A stretch of 64,000 bases of DNA from Paenibacillus sp. J5C2022 (GCF_025567625.1 NZ_JAOQJC010000042.1:1-64000); one strand, 5' to 3'; shown: positions 1 through 8,235, counted from the stretch's first letter. Translations and numbers: made by a program. Notes: generated by a model not told the origin, from the sequence alone.

Positions 1-116
1 ATTTATCGTACAAATCACCGCCGAAAGGTGCTCAGTAGCTACTATTGTACGATTATTCGTACAAAATCCTGTAGCGGGGTACTTTGACGAATACTTTGTA
101 CGATTTATCGTATAAA
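1..116. repeat. Phased palindromic repeats, cut by the left edge
   Basis: Two complete palindromes and one right arm are seen. The arms are TTGTACGA at 45-52 with TCGTACAA at 57-64, and TTTGTACGA at 95-103 with TCGTATAAA at 108-116. A lone arm TCGTACAAA lies at 6-14. Each pair encloses a 4-nt loop (TTAT or TTTA). The loop centres lie 51 bp apart. The spacers between them differ in sequence. The same palindrome recurs at 35010-35598 with 52-bp spacing. The series probably continues to the left of the window. Confidence 0.8.
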
Positions 117-242
117 ATGAGGTGCCCGAGCTTAAGAGGGGGCATCGTGGCGATGATCGGTGCTCCGTATTTCGTCTGCCTGCTGCTGAGAAGGCAATGG
201 AGCAGGTCTGACTCGGAGGCAAAATGGAAGCGGTATAGAACT

Positions 243-284
243 AAAAAGGGTGGTGTCCCTATGCAACTGCTAGGGCACCACCCT
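243..284 (-). terminator. Intrinsic terminator of the small gene at 344-595
   Basis: A GC-rich stem (248-260 with 272-283, one bulged base) is followed on the minus strand by TTTTT. It sits about 60 bp after the stop of the minus-strand gene at 344-595. Confidence 0.75.
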
Positions 285-343
285 TCTTATTCGTATGAGA
301 CAGTCGGTCGCCGTTGCACCATGTGCTTGTTGACGGCTGCTGG

Positions 344-595
344 TTATGCTGCGGACTGCTTATGCTGCGGGCCATCTTGCTCCGTCTCATCGTTCGCGAG
401 CCATGAGCGAAGCTCGCTCAGCAGCGAGTTCAGCTCCTGGCGCAGCTCATGAAGCTCGCTGCGGCAACGGGCTTGCAGCCGGTCCATATCCGAATCGGAC
501 ACTTGCTGCTGACGAATTTGGTAAATCAATTTGTTCGTTATCGTTTCGTTATCGCATAGGCGCGGGGTATACATAATGGCGGAATTAGATGACAT
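344..595 (-). CDS. Small conserved-looking protein of unknown function
   Basis: An 83-residue soluble protein that I do not recognise. The start is supported by AAGGAG eight bases before the ATG, and the gene has its own terminator downstream. The middle part (about residues 35-70) is rich in Leu, Glu, Arg and Ser with a heptad-like spacing, suggesting a helix or short coiled coil. The C-terminus is polar. There is no signal peptide or membrane segment. It is divergent from the MFS gene, with 335 bp between the two starts. The overlapping reading frames on the other strand lack a ribosome site and were discarded. Confidence 0.65.
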   Translation of the reverse strand: MSSNSAIMYTPRLCDNETITNKLIYQIRQQQVSDSDMDRLQARCRSELHELRQELNSLLSELRSWLANDETEQDGPQHKQSAA

Positions 596-930
596 GGAAC
601 AGGCTCCTTTTTCGTTGTTGAAGCCAATATAGCAAGCGATTGTTAACTAAGTGCTCGTCATTTGTGAAAACAATGTAAGAAATTGTTTTTAATCGTTTCT
701 TACCTTGCTCATGAAATCGTTGCTTTGATACACTTGGTCTATCTTGTGCCAGCCTTGTGGCGGCTTTCGGAGGTGCGAACGGTGATGTCGTGTTGGGGAA
801 TCCATTTTCTGCGGTTAAGGTAATGCCAGAGGGCAGGTTTATTTGGTGTGCACTCGTTCAAGCTTATACAGCAACGCAGAAAATGGTCTTTTTGGCGTGT
901 CTGAACGCCAACAACAAAGGAGAGATTGCC
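596..930 (+). promoter_or_regulatory. Divergent intergenic region and leader of the MFS gene
   Basis: 335 bp without a supported gene. It holds an inverted repeat GTAAGAAA (675-682) / TTTCTTAC (696-703) and a perfect 7-bp hairpin TTGGCGT (892-898) / ACGCCAA (905-911). The second hairpin ends just before the ribosome site (AAAGGAG, about 916-922) of the MFS gene. The first could be an operator and the second could affect translation; both are inference. Confidence 0.3.
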
Positions 931-2166
931 GTGCAGCAAAATTGGAAGAAGAAATTCGCATTTATTTTTACTGGACAATTATTTTCCATACTGACAACCT
1001 CGATGGTCCAGTTCTCAATCATATGGCATCTGACCGAAACGACGCAGTCGGCTGTTGTATTGACGATCGCCGCTCTCGTCGGATTCCTGCCGCAAGCCAT
1101 ATTGGGCCCGTTCATCGGCGTATGGCTGGATCGCTGGAACCGAAAGCTGACGATGATTGTTGCCGACGGCGCTATTGCGTTGTTCAGCTTAGCGCTCGGT
1201 CTCTATTACTACTTCGGTGACCCCGGTCTTGGCTTCGTCTACTTGATTCTGATGGCGCGCTCCGTCGCTTCGTCGTTCCATGCGCCGGCCTTCCAGTCCG
1301 CGATCCCGCTTATCGCCCCCCAAGACCAGCTGACCCGCGTCGCGGGCTGGCATCAGTTGGTGTTCTCCAGTTCCAACATTATCGGCCCCGCGCTTGGCAT
1401 CGCCGTTTATTCCGCCACATCCCTAGGCACGGTGCTGTTCCTCGATGTCGCAGGCGCGCTGATTGCCAATATGATGCTGATGCTGGTTCGCATCGATCAG
1501 CCTAAGCAGGATATGGGGGAGAAGCCCGCATTTTTGAGGGAGTTCAAGCTGGGCTGGCAGGCTTTCATTCAAGTAAAGCCAGTCGTCATCGTTACGGGTG
1601 CGACGGCTGTATTCTCAATTGTATTCATGCCGCTCGGAACATTATTTCCGTTCATGACCTTGTCCCACTTCGAGCGGGGCGGCTACAGCGCCAGTCTGGT
1701 GGAGGCGGTGTTCGCAATCGGCATGATCGTGGGAGGATTGCTGCTGTCCGTCGCAGCATCGAAGTGGAAGGATATTGCCTATATTTGCATGAGTATATTG
1801 ATATTGGGCGCCGCCAGTCTGTTCAGCGGTCTGCTTGCCAAGGAAGCATTCATCTTATTCGTCGCGCTGTCGTTATTGATGGGAGCTGCGGCTCCGTTCT
1901 TCAACGGGCCATACATGGCGATGATTCAGAAGGCTTACGATCCTGCCATACTTGGCAGGGTGATCTCACTCGTCACCAGCATCATGCTGCTTGCGTCCCC
2001 GATCGGATTGCTGATCGCAGGCCCCATCGTGGACCGATACGGTATCCAGTCCTGGTTCGTCGGCTCGGGCCTTGTAACGATGGCGACAGGATTGATTCTA
2101 ATCGCGATGTTCAAGCGGTTGAATGCAGCGGCGCCTTCGACACAGGAGGGCAGCGCGAATGGCTGA
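931..2166 (+). CDS. MFS transporter, drug-efflux-like
   Basis: A 411-residue membrane protein of the major facilitator superfamily, most like the branch that holds macrolide and other drug efflux pumps (MFS_3/MefA type). It begins with a lysine-rich cap and then about 12 hydrophobic segments. The loop after the second segment carries the family signature GVWLDRWNRK. The GTG at 931 was chosen because AAAGGAG lies at the right distance before it. An in-frame extension to 757 has no ribosome site and reads as non-membrane sequence. A terminator follows at 2214-2249. Substrate cannot be told from sequence; efflux direction is an inference from the family. Confidence 0.85.
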   Translation: MQQNWKKKFAFIFTGQLFSILTTSMVQFSIIWHLTETTQSAVVLTIAALVGFLPQAILGPFIGVWLDRWNRKLTMIVADGAIALFSLALGLYYYFGDPGLGFVYLILMARSVASSFHAPAFQSAIPLIAPQDQLTRVAGWHQLVFSSSNIIGPALGIAVYSATSLGTVLFLDVAGALIANMMLMLVRIDQPKQDMGEKPAFLREFKLGWQAFIQVKPVVIVTGATAVFSIVFMPLGTLFPFMTLSHFERGGYSASLVEAVFAIGMIVGGLLLSVAASKWKDIAYICMSILILGAASLFSGLLAKEAFILFVALSLLMGAAAPFFNGPYMAMIQKAYDPAILGRVISLVTSIMLLASPIGLLIAGPIVDRYGIQSWFVGSGLVTMATGLILIAMFKRLNAAAPSTQEGSANG

Positions 2167-2213
2167 ATCGTTCATGTCCGTCAAGCAAAGTTAGAAGCCG
2201 TATAGGAATCAAG

Positions 2214-2249
2214 AAGCCTCCGAATTCGCTTGATGCGAACCGGAGGCTT
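2214..2249. terminator. Terminator between convergent MFS and pirin genes
   Basis: The stem AAGCCTCCG (2214-2222) / CGGAGGCTT (2241-2249) has a further inner pairing TTCGC/GCGAA. The 3' side runs into TTT. It lies between two converging genes and may serve both. Confidence 0.7.
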
Positions 2250-2284
2250 TCCTGTTCAAGGCTATATGCATGGACGATTGGCGA

Positions 2285-3172
2285 TTAGAAGTCCGCGCTG
2301 CCCATCTTGCCTGCTTGGAAGTCTGCGTAAGCCTGGACAACTTCATCCTTGGTATTCATGACGAACGGGCCGTATTGAAATACAGGTTCGTTAATCGGTT
2401 CACCGCCGAGCACGAGTACGAGTGTTTCGTCTGCCATACCTTCGATACGAATAGCTCCGTCGGCATTGTTGAACAATACGAATGAGCCTTCATCGGCTTC
2501 GCGCTCACCGTTGATTATTGCACTTCCCCGCAGTACGATTGCAGCGGCGTTATACGTGGCGGGTAACTCGAATTCGGCGATGCCGCCTTTGTTGAAGGCG
2601 ATATCGAACAGATGAATCGGCGTGAAGGTCTGAGCAGGACCTTGTACACCCTTGTAATCGCCTGCGATAATGCGAACCTCGCCTCCGTTATCGGGCAGCG
2701 CAACGCGACCCATCGAAGCTTTTGGCAGCTCCTGATATTTCGGTTCATGCATCTTGTGCTCACGCGGCAGGTTGACCCATAGTTGGATGAAGTGGAATGT
2801 TCCTCCGCGCTTCGAGAATTCACGTTCATGGTATTCCTTGTGCAACAGTCCTGAGCCGGCGGTCATCCATTGCACATCTCCGGGGCCGACGATGCCATGG
2901 TTGCCATGATTGTCGTGATGCTCGACGAAGCCTTCGTATGCGATGGATACCGTCTCGAAGCCTCTATGCGGATGCGCGCCAACTCCTCTTGTGTGGTGAC
3001 TGGGCGGGAACTCATAAGGCGCATTGTAATCGAGAAGCAAGAAAGGGCTAAAACGCTGGCCGAAGTTGTTTCCCGAAGGGAAGTAATTGGATACCCGGAA
3101 TCCGTCGCCAACCATATGGAATGGCGCTCCGCGGAAGATGCCATCAATTGTACGGAATGTCGTTGTTTTCAT
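2285..3172 (-). CDS. Pirin family protein
   Basis: A 295-residue bicupin of the pirin family. Known members bind a metal and include quercetin dioxygenases (YhaK/YhhW type). The N-terminal cupin carries the family core HPHRGFET, followed by VGPGDVQWMTAGSG and LLHKEYHE, which supply the expected His and Glu metal ligands. The C-terminal half is a second cupin without obvious ligands, as usual. The ATG at 3172 was preferred over 3196 because GGAG lies before it and MKTTTFRT is the normal N-terminus. The gene is divergent from a Crp/Fnr-type regulator. A perfect palindrome at 3227-3246 lies just upstream. Confidence 0.9.
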   Translation of the reverse strand: MKTTTFRTIDGIFRGAPFHMVGDGFRVSNYFPSGNNFGQRFSPFLLLDYNAPYEFPPSHHTRGVGAHPHRGFETVSIAYEGFVEHHDNHGNHGIVGPGDVQWMTAGSGLLHKEYHEREFSKRGGTFHFIQLWVNLPREHKMHEPKYQELPKASMGRVALPDNGGEVRIIAGDYKGVQGPAQTFTPIHLFDIAFNKGGIAEFELPATYNAAAIVLRGSAIINGEREADEGSFVLFNNADGAIRIEGMADETLVLVLGGEPINEPVFQYGPFVMNTKDEVVQAYADFQAGKMGSADF

Positions 3173-3226
3173 AGTCGAATTCGCTCCTTCACGCATTATT
3201 CTTGTAAAGTTAAATCTTAATATTAA

Positions 3227-3246
3227 TTATCTTTAATTAAAGATAA
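3227..3246. promoter_or_regulatory. Perfect 20-bp palindrome upstream of pirin, likely operator
   Basis: TTATCTTTAATTAAAGATAA is its own reverse complement. It lies about 55 bp before the pirin start. Its right half, TTAAAGATAA, recurs exactly at 3478-3487, about 47 bp before the Crp/Fnr-type gene. This is the pattern expected of one regulator controlling both divergent genes; which protein binds is unknown. Confidence 0.5.
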
Positions 3247-3297
3247 CATGGACGACAACTCATGTCAACCCGTAGCGGGAAAGGGGAGCACCTCTTT

Positions 3298-3378
3298 GCA
3301 AGACCTGCAAGACCTGCAAGACCTGCAAGACCTGCAAGACCTGCAAGACCTGCAAGACCTGCAAGATCTGCAAGACCT
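3298..3378. repeat. Nine tandem copies of a 9-bp repeat
   Basis: GCAAGACCT is repeated nine times without a gap; the eighth copy has one change (GCAAGATCT). It lies between the divergent pirin and Crp/Fnr-type genes. An ORF reading through it on the minus strand gives Leu-Ala-Gly repeats, but it overlaps the regulator gene and is not credible. Confidence 0.9.
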
Positions 3379-3533
3379 GCACAAGGAGGTGGAGCCGTGT
3401 AAATGACATAACCGCTTGGAGAAGTGGAAGAGGCAATTGCAGTTAAAGCTATATATTGGGTTTTCAGTAGTGGTATATTAAAGATAAGATAGCTATGTAA
3501 AACTAATGAACAAGCGTTGAAAGGGGGACAGGG

Positions 3534-4124
3534 ATGAAGCAGGAATTGGTCAGATACATGCAACGGTATGCTTCCATGAGCGAAGAAGAAGCGCAGGTGA
3601 TAGTCGCAGATATCCAGGTAGAGGAATTCAAGCAGGGGAGTGTGCTTCTTCAGCAAGGAGAGGTTCCTACTCATTGTTACTTCGTGCTGAAGGGCTGCGT
3701 TAGACAATATTCGATTGATGAAGGGGGAAGGGAAGTTACATCCAACTTCTATACCGAAGAGCAAGCGATTGCCATATTCAATCATCATAAGGACGACAAG
3801 GCCTCTCCGTATACGTTCATATGTGTCGAGGATAGCATCTTGGTCGTTGGTGAAATGGAAGAAGAGAAGGCCATGTATGACAAGCACAAGCCGCTTGAGG
3901 GGATAACCCGGACCATTATGGAGGAAAACATGGGGAAGTCGCAGGAGGAATGGGCAGCCTTCATTGCTTCCAGTCCCGAGGAACGCTTCCGGTACATGCT
4001 TCACAAGCGCCCCGGTCTCATCGACAGAGTGCCGCAGCATCAATTGGCAAGCTATCTGGGCATGACGCCGGAGTCGTTAAGTCGAATCAAGAAGCGGGTT
4101 CGCGACGAGCAAGGGGTGCAATGA
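3534..4124 (+). CDS. Crp/Fnr family transcriptional regulator
   Basis: A 196-residue protein with an N-terminal cyclic-nucleotide-binding-like beta-roll (about residues 10-120, with GSVLLQQGEVPTHCYFVLKG as its first strands) and a short C-terminal helix-turn-helix (about 165-190, QLASYLGMTPESLSRIKKR). Crp/Fnr proteins bind DNA as dimers in response to a ligand or redox state. The ligand here is unknown; there is no Fnr-type Cys cluster at the N-terminus. The start has AAAGGGGG before it. The gene is divergent from pirin and may control it. The size and domain order fit the small, cAMP-independent members. Confidence 0.85.
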   Translation: MKQELVRYMQRYASMSEEEAQVIVADIQVEEFKQGSVLLQQGEVPTHCYFVLKGCVRQYSIDEGGREVTSNFYTEEQAIAIFNHHKDDKASPYTFICVEDSILVVGEMEEEKAMYDKHKPLEGITRTIMEENMGKSQEEWAAFIASSPEERFRYMLHKRPGLIDRVPQHQLASYLGMTPESLSRIKKRVRDEQGVQ

Positions 4125-4241
4125 GAAGTGGGCGGCATTAGTGAAGAAGCTGGAGGTTAGAAGAGAAGCGGTTTTCAAGGAAGAGCTGTACCCTGAACAT
4201 CTGAAAATGCAATACATAGAAAAAGGATTGGAGATGAAGAA

Positions 4242-4586
4242 ATGATGAGAAACGAAGAAGTTTCTAACTTCATTCACAACATGGGAGATGGCTGGAAAGT
4301 GGAGCTGGCCGGGAAGCTAAGGGAACTTGTTCACGAGACGATTCCATCCGTGGAGGAGCGGATTCAGTATAAGAAGCCTCACTTCTTGAAAAATGGCCAT
4401 TACGCTGCGGTCATCTCGCCTTCCAAGGATGCGATAACCTTCATGATGATGAACACGTCCGGCATAGAATTCCCCAAGGGCTTCGACGGTCCGCCGGAAC
4501 GCAAATCGATTAAGCTGAAACAGGGAGCGGAGCCGGACTACGCATTGCTGTCCACCTTGTTGGCCCAAGCTTCAGAGACGCTGTAG
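4242..4586 (+). CDS. DUF1801 domain protein
   Basis: A 114-residue soluble protein of the DUF1801 (YdhG-like) family. The family features seen are PSVEERIQYKKPHF near residue 36, a central beta part (YAAVISPSKDAITFMM) and the C-terminal KSIKLKQGAE. Function is unknown across the family. Two adjacent ATGs (4242 and 4245) follow GGAG, so the exact start is uncertain by one codon. It follows the Crp/Fnr-type gene on the same strand. A second, different DUF1801 protein is encoded at 52256-52690. Confidence 0.75.
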   Translation: MMRNEEVSNFIHNMGDGWKVELAGKLRELVHETIPSVEERIQYKKPHFLKNGHYAAVISPSKDAITFMMMNTSGIEFPKGFDGPPERKSIKLKQGAEPDYALLSTLLAQASETL

Positions 4587-4718
4587 CTTCAAAGCCCTTA
4601 TCTGGCAAAAGTCATGCGAAATGCTCATTGGGGCAAAGGGATGGTATTGTGAAGATGACTGGATAAGATATCCAGACATGGGCGTGACAGCGGAGTCGTG
4701 AAGAGGAAGGAGATAGGC

Positions 4719-5480
4719 ATGACGTTTCCGATCTGGATTGATTTGGGCTTCATCAAGCTGCACCCTCATGCGGTATTCGAGGCGTTGGCTTATTTTATCG
4801 GCTTTCGCGTGTACCTATACACCCGCAGCAAGGACAAGCTTCCGATCGTACAGGGCATATGGGTAATAGTCGGAGCCATCCTTGGAGCCGCCATCGGGTC
4901 CAAAGTGCTGTATTGGCTGGAAGATCCCGTCCGAACCATTGACAACTGGCGAAGCTACACGTATCTCATGGAGGGCAAGACGATCGTGGGAGGGCTACTT
5001 GGCGGGCTGATCGGTGTCGAGTGGATGAAGAAGCGCGTCGGTATCGTCCGATCGACGGGCGATGATATGGCCATTCCCCTCCTGACAGGGATGGTCATCG
5101 GCAGAATCGGCTGCTTTATGACCGGCTTGAGCGATCATACGTATGGAACGCCGACAGCATGGATAACGGGCGTTGACTTCGGTGACGGGATTCCGAGACA
5201 CCCTACGCAGCTTTATGAGATCGTGTTTTTGATCCTCCTCGGCTTGCTGCTCCATCGTTGGAAGAAGAGAGAGCGCTTTCCGGAGGGAGCCGTATTTCAG
5301 CTCTTTATGACCGGATATCTGCTCTTCCGATTGGCAGTCGACTTCATTAAGCCGACTCCCCATCCTTATATAGGATTGAACAACATACAGCTTGCTTGTA
5401 TCCTGGGCCTGGTCTATTATGCCGTACTGCTGTCCAGGTGGGTGGGGAAGCCTCACTATTCGCATAAGGGGGAATTGTAA
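4719..5480 (+). CDS. Lgt-like membrane protein (prolipoprotein diacylglyceryl transferase paralogue)
   Basis: A 253-residue, multi-pass membrane protein of the Lgt family (about seven segments). Lgt moves a diacylglyceryl group from phosphatidylglycerol to the Cys of prolipoproteins. Here the signature is GRIGCFMTGLSDHTYG followed by GDGIPRHPTQLYE. Housekeeping Lgt has Asn where this protein has the Cys of GRIGC, and the segment before HPTQLYE is also diverged. The likely start is the ATG at 4719, with AGGAAGGAG before it; an in-frame ATG at 4698 lacks one. The stop codon abuts the start of the radical SAM gene, so the two are surely co-transcribed. I infer a lipid-modifying role other than standard lipoprotein maturation. 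Confidence 0.85.
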   Translation: MTFPIWIDLGFIKLHPHAVFEALAYFIGFRVYLYTRSKDKLPIVQGIWVIVGAILGAAIGSKVLYWLEDPVRTIDNWRSYTYLMEGKTIVGGLLGGLIGVEWMKKRVGIVRSTGDDMAIPLLTGMVIGRIGCFMTGLSDHTYGTPTAWITGVDFGDGIPRHPTQLYEIVFLILLGLLLHRWKKRERFPEGAVFQLFMTGYLLFRLAVDFIKPTPHPYIGLNNIQLACILGLVYYAVLLSRWVGKPHYSHKGEL

Positions 5481-6911
5481 TTGACGACAAAAAACAGACC
5501 CTACATTTTTTACGAGCTGACGAATAGCATCTGTTCGAAATGTCTGCGCAAGGTGGAAGCCAAGGTCATCATCGAAGACAATCAAGTGTTCTTGCTGAAA
5601 TATTGCGGGCAGCACGGACGCGAGAAGGTGCTGATTGCTACCGATGCGGACTATTACAAGAAATGCCGCGAATTTCTGAAGCCGGCGGAGATGCCGCAGC
5701 AATGGAATACGCCAATCCGGTACGGCTGTCCTTATGATTGCGGGCTATGTCCCGATCATGAGCAGCACAGCTGCTTGACATTGCTGGAGGTGACGGAGCG
5801 CTGCAATCTCCAATGTCCCATCTGCTATGCGGAATCTTCTCCGCACAAGGGGGAATGGCGGTCGCTGGAGCAGATTGAGCGTATGCTGGACGCTATCGTC
5901 CGCAACGAAGGCGAGCCCGATATCGTGCAGATCAGCGGCGGCGAGCCGACCATCCATCCACAATTTTTCGACATACTGGACATGGCCAAGAGCAAGCCGA
6001 TCAAGCATATTATGGTGAATACGAACGGGCTTCGGATCGCACAGGACCGCAGCTTCGTCCAGCGGCTGGCGGAGTATATGCCCGGATTCGAAATTTACTT
6101 GCAGTTCGACAGCTTCCGGGAAGAGGCATTGCTGGAGCTGCGCGGCGTCGATCTTCGCGAGGTTCGCCGCCGGGCGCTGGAGCATCTGAACGAATTCAAC
6201 ATCTCCACAACGCTGGTCGTGACGCTGAAGAAGGGACTGAACGACGACGAGATCGGGGAGATTATCCGATACGGGCTCCAGCAGCCCGCCGTTCGCGGCG
6301 TCACCTTCCAGCCGATCCAGGCGGCGGGCCGACTGGAGGAGTACGATCCGGCGAAGGATCGCCTGACGCTTACCGAGGTACGGCAAGGCATCATTGACCA
6401 GAGCGGCATCTTCCGGGCGGAGGACATCATTCCGGTGCCTTGCCATCCCGACTGTCTGGCCATGGGCTACGCCCTGAAGCTGGGCGGGGAGACGCTGCCG
6501 CTGACGGGTTTGATCGACCCCGACATATTGCTGGAAGGCGGCCGCAACACGATCGTATTCGAGCAGGATGAGACGTTGAAGTCCAGCATATTCGAGCTGT
6601 TCTCGACCGCGCATTCACCGGAGTCGTCGGCATTATCGCTGAAGAATCTGCTGTGCTGCCTGCCGATGGTTGCCGTACCGGAGAATATCGGCTACGACAA
6701 CGTTTTTCGCGTCATCATTATGCAATTTCTCGACCCTTATCACTTCGACGTGCGCTCGGTCAAGAAGTCCTGCGTGCATATTGCCCATCCGGATGGACGG
6801 ATCATTCCCTTCGACACCTATAATATATTTTACAGAGGTGATCAAGAGGAGAAGCTGAAGGCGTTAAGAGAGGAATACGATATGCGAGCGGGAGGGGATA
6901 GCCGTGACTGA
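5481..6911 (+). CDS. Radical SAM enzyme resembling tetraether lipid synthase (Tes/MJ0619-like)
   Basis: A 476-residue radical SAM protein. The N-terminus has a Cys-rich metal site (C18, C21, C42), then CPYDCGLCPDHEQHSC (C83, C87, C90, C98), then the radical SAM motif CNLQCPIC (C108, C112, C115) and the SAM-binding QISGGEPT. A later PCHPDC supplies more Cys. This order of extra Cys clusters matches the family of archaeal MJ0619, which joins lipid tails by carbon-carbon bonds in tetraether lipids. The start is TTG, one base after the Lgt-like stop, with AAGGGGG before it. A role on lipid tails or on a lipid-linked substrate is inference from family and operon partner. Confidence 0.8.
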   Translation: MTTKNRPYIFYELTNSICSKCLRKVEAKVIIEDNQVFLLKYCGQHGREKVLIATDADYYKKCREFLKPAEMPQQWNTPIRYGCPYDCGLCPDHEQHSCLTLLEVTERCNLQCPICYAESSPHKGEWRSLEQIERMLDAIVRNEGEPDIVQISGGEPTIHPQFFDILDMAKSKPIKHIMVNTNGLRIAQDRSFVQRLAEYMPGFEIYLQFDSFREEALLELRGVDLREVRRRALEHLNEFNISTTLVVTLKKGLNDDEIGEIIRYGLQQPAVRGVTFQPIQAAGRLEEYDPAKDRLTLTEVRQGIIDQSGIFRAEDIIPVPCHPDCLAMGYALKLGGETLPLTGLIDPDILLEGGRNTIVFEQDETLKSSIFELFSTAHSPESSALSLKNLLCCLPMVAVPENIGYDNVFRVIIMQFLDPYHFDVRSVKKSCVHIAHPDGRIIPFDTYNIFYRGDQEEKLKALREEYDMRAGGDSRD

Positions 6912-7218
6912 ATATCGTGACGGGGAAAGCGGGCAGCAGCCTGAAGAGACAGCGCTCGACGAGCGCAAGCCGCCGGGCCATATGAAGCAGGTATGGCTCG
7001 GCATTGGACTGATGGCGGTGCTGCATCTGTTGCTGTTCATCGTGCCTGTAGCCTTCTTCTTCATCGGCATTGCCCAGGTCGTATACTTGCTGCCGGCCAT
7101 CTTCATCGTTCGCAAGAAGAGCGGCATCGTGCAAGGACTGCTGATCGGGGCTGGCGTTACGTTTCTGCTGAATGCGGCTTGCTTCGGCTTGCTGCTGGGC
7201 GGCGTAGTTCCACTATAG
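6904..7218 (+). CDS. Small membrane protein of the Lgt-like/radical SAM operon
   Basis: A 104-residue protein starting with GTG inside the last codons of the radical SAM gene (8-bp overlap), with GGAGGGG before the start. The first 35 residues are charged and hydrophilic. Two or three membrane segments follow (about 36-60, 62-68 and 76-100), divided by a short RKKSG loop. I know no named family for it. The overlap shows translational coupling, so it is likely a partner of the two enzymes, perhaps a membrane anchor or chaperone; that is inference only. Confidence 0.7.
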   Translation: MTEYRDGESGQQPEETALDERKPPGHMKQVWLGIGLMAVLHLLLFIVPVAFFFIGIAQVVYLLPAIFIVRKKSGIVQGLLIGAGVTFLLNAACFGLLLGGVVPL

Positions 7219-7260
7219 GCGCTGCTGGATCGTTATCCCAATGTGAGGGAGGAGAGTACG

Positions 7261-8235
7261 ATGAAGACTATTCGCTGGGGAATCATTGGCTGCGGCAACG
7301 TGACCGAGCATAAGAGCGGACCGGCCTTCCAGAAGGCGTCGCATTCGTCGCTGACGGCAGTGATGAGGAGGAACGGCGAGCTGGCGAAGGATTATGCGGA
7401 GAGACACGGGGTGCCGAAATGGTATGACAGCGCGGAAGCGCTCATTCACGATGATGAAGTGGATGCCGTATACATAGCGACTCCTCCAAGCTCCCATAAG
7501 CCGTATGCGATTGCTGCGGCAAGGGCGGGGAAGCCGGTATACGTGGAGAAGCCTATGAGCGTGAATACATCGGATTGCGAGGAGATGCTTCATGCATGCA
7601 AGGCGTCGCAGGTTCCGCTCTATGTCGCGTATTATCGGCGGGCACTGCCCGATTTCATCAAGATCAAGAGTATGCTGGAGCAGAAGGTGATTGGCGAGGT
7701 CAGGTTTGTGAGGACGGTGCATTATATGGCGAATAACATCAACGACAGCAATATGTGGAGAGTTGCACCCGACATAGCGGGCGGCGGCTTGTTCGTCGAT
7801 GTAGGCAGCCATACGCTGGATATTCTGGATTACCTGCTAGGCCCGATCAAGGAAGTGAAGGGCTTCGCCGCCAATATGGCGGGGGCCTATGAAGCGGAGG
7901 ATACGGTAACGATGAGCTATCGCTTCGCTTCTGACGTTCAGGGCACGGGAACGTGGTGTTTCTGCGCTTGCGGCAGCGAGGAATACAATGAAATTGTTGG
8001 GACAGAAGGACGCATTCTCTTCTCCACATATGGCAATCGGCTGGTCAGAGTTGAGACCGGTAAGGGAGTTCAGGAGCTTGCGTTCACTTATCCGGAGCAT
8101 ATCCAGCAGCATCTGATTCAATCCATCGTCGACGAGCTTCGCGGCGTGGGAAGCTGTCCCAGTCATGGCGAGTCGGCGCTGCGAACCAATTGGGTTATGG
8201 AGCAGGTACTGCACACGTATGCACGTATGTTTTGA
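7261..8235 (+). CDS. Gfo/Idh/MocA family oxidoreductase
   Basis: A 324-residue NAD(P)-dependent dehydrogenase. The N-terminal Rossmann fold begins with WGIIGCGNVTEHKSG, and YVEKPMS holds the conserved Lys of the family's EKP motif. The C-terminal half is the substrate-binding alpha/beta domain, with GGGLFVDVGSHTLDIL supplying the catalytic-region His. Members oxidise or reduce sugars and inositols; the exact substrate cannot be read. The ATG at 7261 follows GGGAGGAGAG; the in-frame GTG at 7243 lies upstream of that site. It is 42 bp after the small membrane protein but has no obvious link to it. A terminator follows. Confidence 0.9.
   Translation: MKTIRWGIIGCGNVTEHKSGPAFQKASHSSLTAVMRRNGELAKDYAERHGVPKWYDSAEALIHDDEVDAVYIATPPSSHKPYAIAAARAGKPVYVEKPMSVNTSDCEEMLHACKASQVPLYVAYYRRALPDFIKIKSMLEQKVIGEVRFVRTVHYMANNINDSNMWRVAPDIAGGGLFVDVGSHTLDILDYLLGPIKEVKGFAANMAGAYEAEDTVTMSYRFASDVQGTGTWCFCACGSEEYNEIVGTEGRILFSTYGNRLVRVETGKGVQELAFTYPEHIQQHLIQSIVDELRGVGSCPSHGESALRTNWVMEQVLHTYARMF

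Noticed and set aside
1..116. CRISPR-like repeats with unique spacers
   Set aside because: Only two and a half copies are visible, the repeats vary in the loop, and the family is the same as the non-CRISPR array at 35 kb.
3237..4043. Minus-strand open frame of 268 codons with Leu-Ala-Gly repeats
   Set aside because: It lies antisense to the Crp/Fnr-type gene, has no ribosome site, and the repeat arises from the 9-bp DNA repeat.
4141..4245. 34-codon open frame from GTG between the Crp/Fnr-type and DUF1801 genes
   Set aside because: Its composition looks protein-like and its stop overlaps the next start, but there is no ribosome site and no recognisable family. It may be a relic.
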